34,686 bases of DNA from an uncultured Erysipelotrichaceae bacterium (GTDB lineage Bacteria > Bacillota_I > Bacilli_A > Erysipelotrichales > Erysipelotrichaceae), in assembly GCA_900314905.1 (NCBI GenBank), contig OMXA01000020.1, positions 1 through 34,686 on the forward strand, read 5' to 3'. Made by a program: the position numbers and the translations under genes. The notes under the pieces are model-generated. The model ran no database searches. It worked only from the letters and a program-made list of their open reading frames with translations, and was not told the origin of the DNA. Within the stretch, counting starts at the first letter, position 1. Each line of letters begins with the position of its first letter. Shown here in pieces: positions 8,498 through 16,784 of the stretch.

Positions 8498-8600
8498 AGG
8501 TTAGAGTTAACTAACTGGTAATATAATACCATGTATTTTTTTCTTTGCAATAAGAAAATGCGAAAAACATGCGGAGTTTTTGGTTAGAGTTATCTAATCC
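8498..8600. promoter_or_regulatory. Paired palindromic operators and leftward promoter
   Basis: Two related imperfect palindromes occur: GGTTAGAGTTAACTAAC (about 8499-8515) and GGTTAGAGTTATCTAATCC (about 8581-8599). They share GGTTAGAGTTA, and each has a TTAG / CTAA arm pair separated by six bases. Between them on the minus strand is TTGCAA (8545-8550), a 16-base spacer and TATTAT (8523-8528), which would start transcription at the first palindrome. TTAG/CTAA arms recall metal-responsive DtxR-family sites, but the spacing differs from the IdeR/DtxR consensus, so the regulator is unknown. Confidence 0.5.
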
Positions 8601-8641
8601 GTTTCCCTGGCGATGTCGAGAAAAAAAGAGCTGCAGAAGGG

Positions 8642-8696
8642 TTGACAGATACCCTGCCCCGGTATATAACAAACGTGCAATACCCGGATGGGGTAT
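8642..8696 (+). promoter_or_regulatory. csoR-copA promoter with two CsoR-type operators
   Basis: TTGACA (8642-8647), a 17-base spacer and TATAAC (8665-8670) make a near-consensus sigma-A promoter. The spacer is itself a palindrome with arms ATACC and GGTAT (8649-8665). A second copy, ATACCCGGATGGGGTAT (8680-8696), lies over the start of the transcript. Both match the known CsoR operator pattern (ATACC...GGTAT with C/G-rich centres). Copper binding to CsoR would release both and turn on the module. Confidence 0.85.
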
Positions 8697-8708
8697 GCGG
8701 AGGAAACA

Positions 8709-9020
8709 ATGGAAGAAGAAAAGGAAACATGTCCTGCCTGTGCAAGGCATACGATGAGATCTGAAGAAACGAAGAAGGATCTGATGGTACGGCTGAAGCG
8801 GGCAGAAGGACAGATCCGCGGCATTGAGAAGATGGTCGAGGATGATCTCTACTGTCCGGATATCCTGATTCAGGTATCAGCGGTGACGAGTGCTCTGAAC
8901 AGTTTCAACAAGGTGCTCATGGCAGAGCACATCAGGGGCTGCGTGGCGGAAGACCTGAAAGAAGGCAAGACGGAGTCCATTGATGAATTCGTGAAAGTAG
9001 TGCAGAAGCTGATGAAGTGA
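8709..9020 (+). CDS. csoR: Copper-sensing transcriptional repressor CsoR
   Basis: A 103-residue all-helical DNA-binding repressor of the CsoR/RcnR family (DUF156). The copper site residues are in place: Cys49 in DDLYCPDIL, and His74 and Cys78 in MAEHIRGC. The LKRAEGQIRGIEKM helix carries the conserved DNA-contact residues. The start at 8709 follows GGAGGAAACA; the longer frame from 8688 would begin inside the operator. An N-terminal CPAC...H (Cys8, Cys11, His14) is an additional possible metal-binding tail. Two CsoR-type operators overlap its own promoter, so it should repress itself and copA, which begins 33 bases downstream. Confidence 0.93.
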   Translation: MEEEKETCPACARHTMRSEETKKDLMVRLKRAEGQIRGIEKMVEDDLYCPDILIQVSAVTSALNSFNKVLMAEHIRGCVAEDLKEGKTESIDEFVKVVQKLMK

Positions 9021-9053
9021 TCAGCAATTGGAAAAGAGGCAAGGTTCAGCAAT

Positions 9054-11843
9054 ATGGAACAGTTTGTTGTGACAGGCATGAGCTGTGCAGCATGCCAGGC
9101 TCGGGTAGAGAAAGCAGTCTCAAAGGTGCCGGGAGTGACTTCATGCTCGGTATCCCTTCTGACCAATTCGATGGGAGTAGAAGGAACTGCAGATGAAAAA
9201 GCGATTATCCAGGCAGTTGAGCATGCCGGATACGGTGCTGCTCTGAAAGGAGAAGAAACTGCTGCGAAGAAGAGTGCAAGCAGCCGGCTTGCGGCAGAAG
9301 AAGATGCACTGAAAGACCGGGAGACGCCGAAGCTGAAGAAGCGGCTGAAGTATTCCGTGATCTTCCTGGTGCTGCTGATGTATATCACGATGGGGCATAA
9401 CATGTGGAACTGGCCGCTGCCTTCGTTCCTCGTGCATAACCATCTCGGACTGGCGCTTACGCAGATGCTGCTGGCGTTAGTGGTGATGATGATCAACCGG
9501 AAGTTCTTCACGAGCGGTTTCCGTTCGCTGATTGAGGGCGCACCGAATATGGACACGCTGGTGGCGCTTGGTTCTTCCGTGAGCTTCGGCTGGTCTCTGG
9601 TGGTGCTCTATCAGATGACGGTGGCGGTGACGAATGGAGTTTCGAACATGGATCTGATGTCCATGTATCACAATGAGCTCTATTTCGAGAGTGCTGCGAT
9701 GATTCCTGCACTGATCACGGTCGGCAAGATGCTTGAGGCAATGTCCAAGGGCAGAACGACGGATGCACTGAAGAGCCTGATGAAGCTGGCTCCGAAGACC
9801 GCGAATGTGATCCGGAATGGCAGAGAAGAAACCGTCGGAATTGATGAGGTGCGGACAGGGGATATCTTCGTGGTCCGTCCTGGCGAAAGCATTCCGGTAG
9901 ATGGCGTGATTGAAGAGGGAACCAGTGCAGTGAATGAATCTGCTCTGACGGGCGAAAGCATTCCCGTAGATAAATCAGAAGGAGATGCGGTCTCTGCTGC
10001 TACGATCAATCAGAGCGGCTTCATCCGCTGCCGGGCGACCAGAGTCGGCGAGGATACGACGCTTTCTCAGATCATCCGGATGGTGAGCGATGCGGCAGCC
10101 ACCAAGGCGCCGATTGCGAAGATTGCTGATCGGGTATCCGGGGTGTTTGTTCCGGCCGTCATCGTCATTGCGGCTATCACTACGGTCGGATGGCTGATTG
10201 CAGGTCAGTCGCTTGCGTTTGCCTTGGCAAGAGGAATTTCCGTGCTTGTGATTTCCTGCCCTTGTGCATTAGGACTTGCAACCCCGGTTGCGATCATGGT
10301 AGGCAATGGCTTAGGAGCGAAGAACGGGGTTCTGTTCAAGACCTCCGAGTCGCTTGAAGAGGCTGGCAAGGTGCAGATTGCTGCCCTGGATAAGACGGGC
10401 ACGATCACGAGCGGTCAGCCGGTTGTCACGGATCTATTGCCATATGGAAGAAGTGAGGAAGAACTGCTGAAGCTGGCAGATTCTCTGGAACAGAAGTCTG
10501 AGCATCCGCTTGCGAAAGCAATTGTAGAAGAAGCTGAGAAGCGTTCCATGAAGGCAGAAGAGGTCACAGATTTCAAGGCTCTGCCTGGCAATGGGCTCAG
10601 TGCGGTATGGAATGGCAAGGTCATTCATGGCGGCAGCAGGAAGTTCATCAGTTCTCTGGTGGAGGTTCCTGAAGAGCTGCTTCAGAAGTCTGATGAACTG
10701 GCGAATGAAGGAAAAACGCCGCTCTTCTTTGAAGAGGATGGCAGGCTGGCTGGCATCATTGCGGTTGCAGATACCATCAAGGAAGACTCTGCAGACGCGG
10801 TAAGGCAATTGCAGAATATGGGCATTGAGGTCGTCATGTTAACGGGCGATAATGCCCGCACTGCGCAGGCAATCGGAAAACAGGCCGGGGTGGATCGGGT
10901 CATTGCCGGAGTATTGCCGGATGGCAAGGAGGCAGTGATCCGCAAGCTTCAGAAGCGCGGCAAGGTAGCGATGGTCGGCGATGGCATCAATGATGCGCCT
11001 GCTCTCACCGCTGCTGATACCGGAATCGCCATCGGAGCAGGAACGGATGTCGCCATCGATTCGGCAGATATCGTGCTGATGAACAGCCGGCTGAGCGATG
11101 TGGCTGCGGCGGTCCGCCTGAGCCGGGCAACCTTGCGCAATATTCATGAGAATCTGTTCTGGGCATTCTTTTATAACGCGATCTGCATTCCGCTGGCGGC
11201 TGGATTATTCAGCTGGAAGATGAATCCGATGATCGGAGCAGCAGCAATGTCCTTATCGAGTTTCACCGTATGCATGAACGCGCTGAGACTGAATCTGTTC
11301 CGTATGCATGATGCTTCAAAGGATCGGCCTCTGAAACATCGTGCCCTTGCGGAAACGGAAGAAGCTTCACCTGAAGCAGCAGAACCTGCAGCAGTCAGTA
11401 CTGAGACTGCAGTGATCAGCGGCATGATGTGCGAGCATTGCGAGAACCGGATTCAGAAGGCGCTCGTAAGCCTTCCCGGGGTCATTTCCGTCAAGGCTGA
11501 CCATGTGAAGGGAACGGCAGTGATGCAGGTTTCAGGACCGGTTTCGGAAGCAGAAGTAAAGAAAGCAGTAGAAGAACAGGACTATCAATTCATTCGTCTG
11601 GAAGAAAACAAGGAGGAGAATAGAACGATGAAGAAGATTCTGAATGTAGAAGGCATGATGTGCGAGCATTGCGAGGCAACGGTTCAGAAGGCACTGGAAA
11701 GCGTTGATGGAGTGGTTTCTGCCAAGGCAGATCATAATGCGAAGACAGCAGTGGTAGAACTGAGCAAGGATGTAGATGACGCGGTTCTGAAAAAGGCAGT
11801 CGAAGACAAGGATTACAAGGTCACTGGCGTGACTGCTGCCTGA
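9054..11843 (+). CDS. copA: Copper-exporting P1B-type ATPase CopA with C-terminal CopZ fusion
   Basis: This 929-residue Cu(I) exporter has an N-terminal metal-binding domain with Cys11 and Cys14 (GMSCAAC). Membrane helices, the TGES actuator loop and the CPC metal site at 402-404 follow. The phosphorylated Asp446 lies in DKTGT, with SEHPLAKA in the nucleotide-binding domain and GDGINDAPA at 642-650. The ATPase ends near residue 755. An acidic linker and two more heavy-metal domains follow, with Cys793/Cys796 and Cys870/Cys873, both in GMMCEHCE. Most family members end after the last membrane helices, so the C-terminal pair is unusual. The last 71 residues look like a whole CopZ chaperone with its own ribosome site. 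Confidence 0.93.
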   Translation: MEQFVVTGMSCAACQARVEKAVSKVPGVTSCSVSLLTNSMGVEGTADEKAIIQAVEHAGYGAALKGEETAAKKSASSRLAAEEDALKDRETPKLKKRLKYSVIFLVLLMYITMGHNMWNWPLPSFLVHNHLGLALTQMLLALVVMMINRKFFTSGFRSLIEGAPNMDTLVALGSSVSFGWSLVVLYQMTVAVTNGVSNMDLMSMYHNELYFESAAMIPALITVGKMLEAMSKGRTTDALKSLMKLAPKTANVIRNGREETVGIDEVRTGDIFVVRPGESIPVDGVIEEGTSAVNESALTGESIPVDKSEGDAVSAATINQSGFIRCRATRVGEDTTLSQIIRMVSDAAATKAPIAKIADRVSGVFVPAVIVIAAITTVGWLIAGQSLAFALARGISVLVISCPCALGLATPVAIMVGNGLGAKNGVLFKTSESLEEAGKVQIAALDKTGTITSGQPVVTDLLPYGRSEEELLKLADSLEQKSEHPLAKAIVEEAEKRSMKAEEVTDFKALPGNGLSAVWNGKVIHGGSRKFISSLVEVPEELLQKSDELANEGKTPLFFEEDGRLAGIIAVADTIKEDSADAVRQLQNMGIEVVMLTGDNARTAQAIGKQAGVDRVIAGVLPDGKEAVIRKLQKRGKVAMVGDGINDAPALTAADTGIAIGAGTDVAIDSADIVLMNSRLSDVAAAVRLSRATLRNIHENLFWAFFYNAICIPLAAGLFSWKMNPMIGAAAMSLSSFTVCMNALRLNLFRMHDASKDRPLKHRALAETEEASPEAAEPAAVSTETAVISGMMCEHCENRIQKALVSLPGVISVKADHVKGTAVMQVSGPVSEAEVKKAVEEQDYQFIRLEENKEENRTMKKILNVEGMMCEHCEATVQKALESVDGVVSAKADHNAKTAVVELSKDVDDAVLKKAVEDKDYKVTGVTAA
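11628..11843 (+). CDS. copZ: CopZ-like copper chaperone, possible internal translation product of copA
   Basis: The last 71 codons of copA read as a free-standing Cop[17 protein letters not shown], two metal-binding cysteines, and the length of ordinary chaperones. AAGGAGGAG lies 9-11 bases before the in-frame ATG at 11628, as strong as the sites of separate genes here. A fused domain needs no such site. This suggests either a former separate gene joined to copA by loss of the intervening stop, or a nested start that still makes free CopZ. That the short product is made is inference. Confidence 0.5.
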   Translation: MKKILNVEGMMCEHCEATVQKALESVDGVVSAKADHNAKTAVVELSKDVDDAVLKKAVEDKDYKVTGVTAA

Positions 11844-11865
11844 ACAGGAAGAACAGATGATCAGG

Positions 11866-11919
11866 GCTGCTGCGGACGAGGGGAAGTGATAGAACTGCCC
11901 CTTGCCGCTGCAGCTTTTT
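11866..11919 (+). terminator. Rho-independent terminator of the copper module
   Basis: GCTGC, GCGG and GGGG on the left pair with CCCC, CCGC and GCAGC on the right, with a small internal bulge, followed by TTTTTC. It lies 22 bases after the copA stop. Confidence 0.8.
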
Positions 11920-12019
11920 CTGTTGCAGAAGAATGCCGATCGGAAGCAGGCTGAGATCTAGGATGGCATTCGGGCATCGATATCGATTCCGCTATGGAGG
12001 CTGAAAAAGCAGTACTCAG

Positions 12020-12064
12020 TTCTTCTGGAAACGCTTCCTTCAGAAGAAATCATGAAAATTCATG
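12020..12064. repeat. Inverted repeats upstream of the V-ATPase operon
   Basis: TTCTTCTG (12020-12027) is matched by CAGAAGAA (12041-12048), and CATGAA (12051-12056) by TTCATG (12059-12064). They lie directly before the 25-base direct repeats and may be part of the same control region. No T run follows, so they are not terminators. Confidence 0.4.
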
Positions 12065-12067
12065 AAT

Positions 12068-12121
12068 TGTGCAGGGATATCACGCATCCGAACACATGTG
12101 CAGGGATATCACGCATCCGAA
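12068..12121. repeat. Two 25-base direct repeats before the V-ATPase promoter
   Basis: The same 25 bases (beginning TGTGCAGGGATATC and ending GCATCCGAA) occur at 12068-12092 and 12097-12121 with no mismatch, a period of 29 bases. The second copy ends four bases before the -35 box. Each contains GATATC. The position suits an activator or repressor binding twice, about three helical turns apart. Confidence 0.75.
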
Positions 12122-12124
12122 GAA

Positions 12125-12152
12125 TTGAGTTTGGCAGAAAAAGGAATATAAT
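12125..12152 (+). promoter_or_regulatory. Promoter of the V-type ATPase operon
   Basis: TTGAGT (12125-12130), a 16-base spacer and TATAAT (12147-12152) lie 35 bases before the first ATPase gene and directly after the direct repeats. Confidence 0.65.
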
Positions 12153-12187
12153 TTGAACGCTTAAGAAAAAGAAGCAGGGAAGAACTT

Positions 12188-12511
12188 ATGGAAATTGAAG
12201 CGATTCAGGATCTGATCAGCGATGATGAAGAGACAAGGAAACGCATTGCTGACCTTCACGAAAAGCGGTTCCGCATGAAGCAGGAAATCGAGGCTGAGAA
12301 GAAGCGGCTGACCGAGGAATCCAGGGCGGCAGTCAATGCCCAGGTAGAGGCGACCAGGAAGGAACTGGATGAGAAGATCCGGAAGGATGAAGAAGCCAGC
12401 AAGGCTTACTTCGACCGGGAATCGGAAAAGCTCCGTTCGTCCTTTGCCGGGAATAAAGAACGATGGAGAAAAGAACTGGTAGAACGGATCCTGTCCGGGG
12501 AGGGTGAATGA
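12188..12511 (+). CDS. V-type ATPase subunit G/H-like coiled-coil protein
   Basis: A 107-residue, almost wholly helical and highly charged protein. The long Glu/Lys/Arg run with small alanines (residues about 12-90) is the coiled coil expected of the G/H (NtpF/AhaH-type) subunit. That subunit pairs with subunit E in the peripheral stalk that holds the catalytic head still. It is first in the operon, and its stop overlaps the next start by four bases (ATGA). Sequence identity within this family is low, so the assignment leans on the operon position and coiled-coil character. Confidence 0.75.
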   Translation: MEIEAIQDLISDDEETRKRIADLHEKRFRMKQEIEAEKKRLTEESRAAVNAQVEATRKELDEKIRKDEEASKAYFDRESEKLRSSFAGNKERWRKELVERILSGEGE

Positions 12512-13539
12512 GCTCTGATATGGCAATGGCCGCAAAGGCCAGGGCAATGTTCGGGGAGCGCATGAAGGAACCGGATTATCTCGCGCTGATGCAGAAGAAG
12601 AGCGTGGCAGAGATTGCCGGGGCGCTGAAGCGGGGATCGGTATTTTCGGAAGCACTTGCAGGGGTCAATGAGAAAGCAGTCCATGCCGGACAGCTGGAAA
12701 CATTGGTGCGGATGGATGTGTACCGGAGACTGCAGAAGCTTCTGAGATACAGCGAAGGTGATTACGGCAGATTCATCTATGCCGCCGTGGAGACGGAAGA
12801 GATCGATCTGATTCTCAGCAGTATCCGCTGGTTCACGCAGAAGGACAGCGAAGCCCGCAGCTCGATGATTGCGGACATGCCGATCTATATCGGCCATTAC
12901 CTCTCCTTCGATGTGAAGAAGCTTCCTGAAGTCACGAACTTCAGCGATCTGATCAAGGTTCTGAAAGGAACCAGATATGAGCGGATCGTGCGGAAGTACG
13001 AGACGAAAGACATGGCCCAGATCAATTACATCGGCCTTGAGCATGAGCTGAGGCTGAACTACTACGAGACTGTCATGGAGGTTGTTTCCGGCTACGGGCG
13101 GGCTGGAAATGACATGATGGAGATTGTGAAGGCGCGGATCGAACTGGATAATATCGCGCTGATCTACCGTCTGAAGAAATATTTCCATGCCCCGCCTGAT
13201 CAGATCCGGCCGTTAGTCACGCATACGACGAATCTGTTCAATGACCGGGAGATGGAAGATCTGATCAGTTCGAGCACGGCTGAGCAGGTCATTGAGAAAC
13301 TGCAGAAGAAGTATCACCGGTATGTGAAGAATGTGAAGTTCACGAGCATTGAGCATTATACCGGGATGATTCGCTATCACATGAATTATCACTTCATGGA
13401 GCTGAGCACGGAGCCTAAGCTGGTTCTTCTGAGCTATCTGCTGCTGTCGCGCATCGAGATCCAGAATGTGGTGAATATCATCGAAGGCGTATCATATGGC
13501 ATCGGCATTGATCACATGAAACCGATGCTGGTGTATTAG
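12508..13539 (+). CDS. ntpC: V-type ATPase subunit C (NtpC / d-type)
   Basis: A 343-residue soluble helical subunit of the vATP-synt_AC39 family. It forms the socket linking the central stalk to the membrane ring. Family features include an N-terminal KARAMFGERMKEPDYLALM, the repeated helical bundle with DYGRFIYAAVETEEIDLIL, and the late ELDNIALIYRLKKYF, where a charged helix introduces the last repeat. Its length fits the family (about 320-350). The start overlaps the preceding stop. It sits early in the operon, before I and K, whereas in Enterococcus hirae ntpC follows ntpE. Confidence 0.85.
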   Translation: MSSDMAMAAKARAMFGERMKEPDYLALMQKKSVAEIAGALKRGSVFSEALAGVNEKAVHAGQLETLVRMDVYRRLQKLLRYSEGDYGRFIYAAVETEEIDLILSSIRWFTQKDSEARSSMIADMPIYIGHYLSFDVKKLPEVTNFSDLIKVLKGTRYERIVRKYETKDMAQINYIGLEHELRLNYYETVMEVVSGYGRAGNDMMEIVKARIELDNIALIYRLKKYFHAPPDQIRPLVTHTTNLFNDREMEDLISSSTAEQVIEKLQKKYHRYVKNVKFTSIEHYTGMIRYHMNYHFMELSTEPKLVLLSYLLLSRIEIQNVVNIIEGVSYGIGIDHMKPMLVY

Positions 13540-13556
13540 GAAAGGAGTTCGGCACA

Positions 13557-15371
13557 ATGGCAATTGTACCAATGAAATTCGTCAGTGCCTGCACGGATCG
13601 GGAACATCTCGATGAGATGCTGATGAAGACAAGAACCTGCGGTCTTCTGCATCCGGTCAGTGCATCAGAGATCGTGACGGAAGACAACGGCGGCCAGCTG
13701 CTCAATGAGGACAATCCTTATTCCGGCTACCGGCAGACGATCCGCAATCTTGCCCACAGCATCGGCTGCGAGATCAGGGAGAATGCCGCCCCGTCCAAGG
13801 CATATGCAAAAGAAGAGATTGAGGCGTTCATCGCAGAGATCACAGACAAGTTCGGAATCAATTCAGATTCGAGCGAGGTGCTGCTGACTCCGGATGATGA
13901 AGCGGCACTGAAGGAACTGAGCAAGTGCGGGTTCGAGCGGATTCATGCATGCAGATATCTGAACTTCGGATTCGGAAGACTGCCGGCTGACAGCTTCCCG
14001 AAGCTGTCCATGTACGGGCAGGAGAACTTCGTGCATCATCGCTGCCATGCCACGGATCAGTACATCTGGATGGTATACGTGACTTCTGATTCCTATGCGC
14101 AGAAAGTCAGGAAGATCTTCCAGGATCTGTACTTCGAGCCGATTGAGATTCCAGCCGTTGATGTCCATCGGCTGATGGAGGAATACCGCGAGCGGATCAA
14201 TGATGTGTATGCATACTGCGAACAGGAAGATGGAGTCTGCTCGATGTATCCGGATGTCGCGGTGCTCGATTCCAAGATGATTGTCTCCGGCTTCATCCAG
14301 GCGGATCAGCAGCAGAAATTCCAGAATGTGTTTACCGGAATGCCGGTGGACTTCCGGTTCAAGGAGCCTTCGGAAATGCCGCAGTGCAAATGCCCTACGG
14401 TACTCAGGAATAACTGGTTTGCAAGACCATTCGAACTGTTCGTGGAGATGTATTCCCTGCCGCAGTACGGAAACTTCGATCCGACCTTCTTCATGGCGCT
14501 GACATACTGTCTTCTGTTCGGCATCATGTTCGGAGATATGGGTCAGGGCCTGGCGCTGATGGTGATCGGCTTGGCGTTTGAAAAGAAAGGAAAGCTGTTC
14601 GGGGTGATCGGCAGGGTCGGCATTACTTCGACGATCTTCGGATTCCTGTTCGGCTCTCTGTTCGGCTATGAGGATGCGCTGAATCCGATTCATCAGAAGC
14701 TGTTCCATGTCAGAGAGAAGCTGTTTGATGTCATGGCAAACTCGAATACGATGTTCCTGCTGATCTCAGCAATTGCGATCGGCGCCGTGCTCATCATGAT
14801 CACCCAGATCATCAACATCGTGAACAATGCAAAGAAGAAGAGATACGGAGAAGTGCTGTTCTCGCAGAATGGCGTGGCGGGTCTCCTGTTCTATGGCTCG
14901 ATCATGTTTGCGATTGTATCCAGCCGGCTTAATGGTGTGAATCCAGCAAAGAATCCGCTGTATATCATCATCTGCTTCGTGCTTCCGGTCATCTGCTTCG
15001 TCATGAAAGAACCGTTCACGAATGCGGTGGAACATAAGCCGATGAAGCCGAAAGAGGGCTGGGGCGGCTATGTGACGCAGTCGATCTTCGAGATGATCGA
15101 GATCCTGCTGTCCTTCGTCACGAACTCGATGTCTTATCTGCGTGTCGGCGGCTTCGTGCTGTCGCATGCAGGCATGATGCTGGTTGTCATGACTCTGGTG
15201 AAGATGACTGGCAATGCTGGTCCGGTGGTGCTGATCATCGGCAACGCATTCGTCATGATTCTCGAGGGCCTGATCGTCGGCATTCAGACGCTGCGTCTGG
15301 AATATTATGAGATGTTCAGCCGGTACTATGCCGGCGGCGGTGTCCGCTTCAAGGCCCTGGAGGCTGACTGA
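13557..15371 (+). CDS. ntpI: V-type ATPase subunit I (NtpI / a-type)
   Basis: A 604-residue membrane stator subunit with the half-channels for ions. The first 300 or so residues are the soluble arm. The membrane part starts near residue 302 with SLPQYGNFDPTFFMALTYCLLFGIMFGD in the family pattern and has about seven or eight helices. Arg529, in SYLRVGGFVLSHAGMM, fits the essential arginine that faces the ring glutamate. A clear AAAGGAG ribosome site lies ahead of the start, 17 bases after ntpC. The length is slightly under the usual 620-660. Confidence 0.92.
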   Translation: MAIVPMKFVSACTDREHLDEMLMKTRTCGLLHPVSASEIVTEDNGGQLLNEDNPYSGYRQTIRNLAHSIGCEIRENAAPSKAYAKEEIEAFIAEITDKFGINSDSSEVLLTPDDEAALKELSKCGFERIHACRYLNFGFGRLPADSFPKLSMYGQENFVHHRCHATDQYIWMVYVTSDSYAQKVRKIFQDLYFEPIEIPAVDVHRLMEEYRERINDVYAYCEQEDGVCSMYPDVAVLDSKMIVSGFIQADQQQKFQNVFTGMPVDFRFKEPSEMPQCKCPTVLRNNWFARPFELFVEMYSLPQYGNFDPTFFMALTYCLLFGIMFGDMGQGLALMVIGLAFEKKGKLFGVIGRVGITSTIFGFLFGSLFGYEDALNPIHQKLFHVREKLFDVMANSNTMFLLISAIAIGAVLIMITQIINIVNNAKKKRYGEVLFSQNGVAGLLFYGSIMFAIVSSRLNGVNPAKNPLYIIICFVLPVICFVMKEPFTNAVEHKPMKPKEGWGGYVTQSIFEMIEILLSFVTNSMSYLRVGGFVLSHAGMMLVVMTLVKMTGNAGPVVLIIGNAFVMILEGLIVGIQTLRLEYYEMFSRYYAGGGVRFKALEAD

Positions 15372-15424
15372 ACAGTCCAGTGAAGATAGACCGGAATATC
15401 CGGAAAAAATAAAGGAGAAAACTT

Positions 15425-15853
15425 ATGCTTACATTGAAAGAAATGATTCTGCCGCTCATTGCCGTTGTACTGATTGTCGGACCGATTGCGCTGATCTTCA
15501 GCGGAAAGATTTCCGCAAAGAATGCCAGGACGAAGATGCTCGCTCAGATTTCGATCTTCGCGGGAGTATTTGCCGTCATGATGATTTTCCAGATGCATCA
15601 GTTCACGGTTCTTGCTGAAGATGGTGCTGCTGTGGATCCTTCGAAGTCCATGGGCTTCCTGTCTGCTGCCCTGGCTGTGGCTGCTTCCTCGCTTGGTGCA
15701 GCATGGGCTGTTGCAAAGGCTGCTCCGGCTGCTCTCGGCGCAATTTCCGAGAATCCTGATAACTTCGGTAAGGCAATCATCTTCGTCGCACTTGGTGAAG
15801 GTATTGCAATTTACGGACTGCTGATTTCCATCCTGATCCTGAACAACCTCTGA
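15425..15853 (+). CDS. ntpK: V-type ATPase subunit K (rotor ring proteolipid)
   Basis: A 142-residue ring subunit with four hydrophobic helices. The second pair (about 75-98 and 115-140) is the real c-type hairpin: a glycine/alanine-rich helix, the polar loop SENPDNFGKA, and Glu125 in ALGEGIAIYG as the ion-binding carboxylate. The first pair (about 7-26 and 39-57) lacks a carboxylate and looks like an extension. A four-helix subunit with one carboxylate halves the ions per turn relative to two-helix rings. AAAGGAG precedes the ATG. Whether the ion is H+ or Na+ cannot be settled by eye. Confidence 0.9.
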   Translation: MLTLKEMILPLIAVVLIVGPIALIFSGKISAKNARTKMLAQISIFAGVFAVMMIFQMHQFTVLAEDGAAVDPSKSMGFLSAALAVAASSLGAAWAVAKAAPAALGAISENPDNFGKAIIFVALGEGIAIYGLLISILILNNL

Positions 15854-15856
15854 GTT

Positions 15857-16165
15857 ATGAAGGCTTACGTCATCAGTGACAGTACGGATACCGTGACCGG
15901 CATGCGGCTTGCCGGTTTTGAGGGAGAAGTCATTTCCAGCCGCGATGCGGTTCTGAAACGGCTGAAAGAGCTGATTCAGGAACCGGACATCGCGATGATT
16001 CTGATGACGACTGGAGTGATCTCCTTATGCAGCGATGTGGTATCGGATTACAAGATGAATCTCGCAAAGCCGCTGATTGTTGAGATTCCGGACCGCGATG
16101 GAGGCGGAGAGATCGGCGAGTCGATCAACCGCAGCATCAGCGAGGCCATTGGCATCAAGTTGTAA
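15857..16165 (+). CDS. ntpG: V-type ATPase subunit F (NtpG)
   Basis: A 102-residue central-stalk subunit with the small alpha/beta fold of the family: MKAYVISDSTDTVTGMRLAGFEG, DIAMILMTTGVIS and LIVEIPDRDGG are the characteristic strands and loops. It binds subunit D and transmits rotation to the head. The start is three bases after the K stop, with a poor separate ribosome site, so translation is probably coupled. Confidence 0.9.
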   Translation: MKAYVISDSTDTVTGMRLAGFEGEVISSRDAVLKRLKELIQEPDIAMILMTTGVISLCSDVVSDYKMNLAKPLIVEIPDRDGGGEIGESINRSISEAIGIKL

Positions 16166-16178
16166 GAAGAGGTAGTTC

Positions 16179-16784
16179 ATGGAAGAAGAAGAGAAGAAAA
16201 TCCTGGAAGCCATCAAAGCAGACGTTCGGGCCAATGCAGATCTGGTCGAAGAGCGTGTGAATGCGGAGACCAAGGCAATGCAGGAAGATCAGATCGAGTT
16301 CTTCCGGAAAGGTCTTGAGAAAGAGAACGAGACGTATCTGGAAGGGGAGCTGCAGGATCTGAGACAGTATGCGGCAACCAAGAGCTCGACGGACAGGATG
16401 AATACCAGAAAGCAGCTTCTTGAGCTGCGGCACCAGCTGGTTTCGGAGCTGTTTGATGAGGTGCGCAGCGATCTGAAAGCCTTCACGGAAACGCCTGCTT
16501 ATGAAGAATATCTCCGGAAGAACATAAAGCAGCTGAAGACGACCGAGTCCGGCTATTTCGTTGTCCGGGTGCAGGATGAAGCTCTGATGAAGAAGATTCT
16601 GAAAGAAGAAGGGCTTTCCAATCCGCTGAAGGCGGTCTATATGCCGATCGGCGGTTTCCAGTATGTGGATGCGGATGCACGCATGGAATATACCTGCATG
16701 CTGAAGGATCGTCTTCAGGATGCTGAGCAGTGGTTCCGTGAACATTCCGGATTCAATCTGGACGAAAGCGAGGAACAGGCATGA
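16179..16784 (+). CDS. ntpE: V-type ATPase subunit E
   Basis: A 201-residue peripheral-stalk subunit. The first 90 or so residues are a charged coiled coil that pairs with the G/H-like protein. The C-terminal half is a globular domain that clamps to the catalytic head, and VYMPIGGFQYVDADARMEYT is in its usual place. GAAGAGGTAG precedes the ATG. Its stop overlaps the ntpA start by four bases (ATGA). Confidence 0.82.
   Translation: MEEEEKKILEAIKADVRANADLVEERVNAETKAMQEDQIEFFRKGLEKENETYLEGELQDLRQYAATKSSTDRMNTRKQLLELRHQLVSELFDEVRSDLKAFTETPAYEEYLRKNIKQLKTTESGYFVVRVQDEALMKKILKEEGLSNPLKAVYMPIGGFQYVDADARMEYTCMLKDRLQDAEQWFREHSGFNLDESEEQA

Noticed and set aside
12068-12121. Possible CRISPR array
   Set aside because: Only two copies, with a four-base gap, so there is no spacer of useful size; no cas genes nearby.
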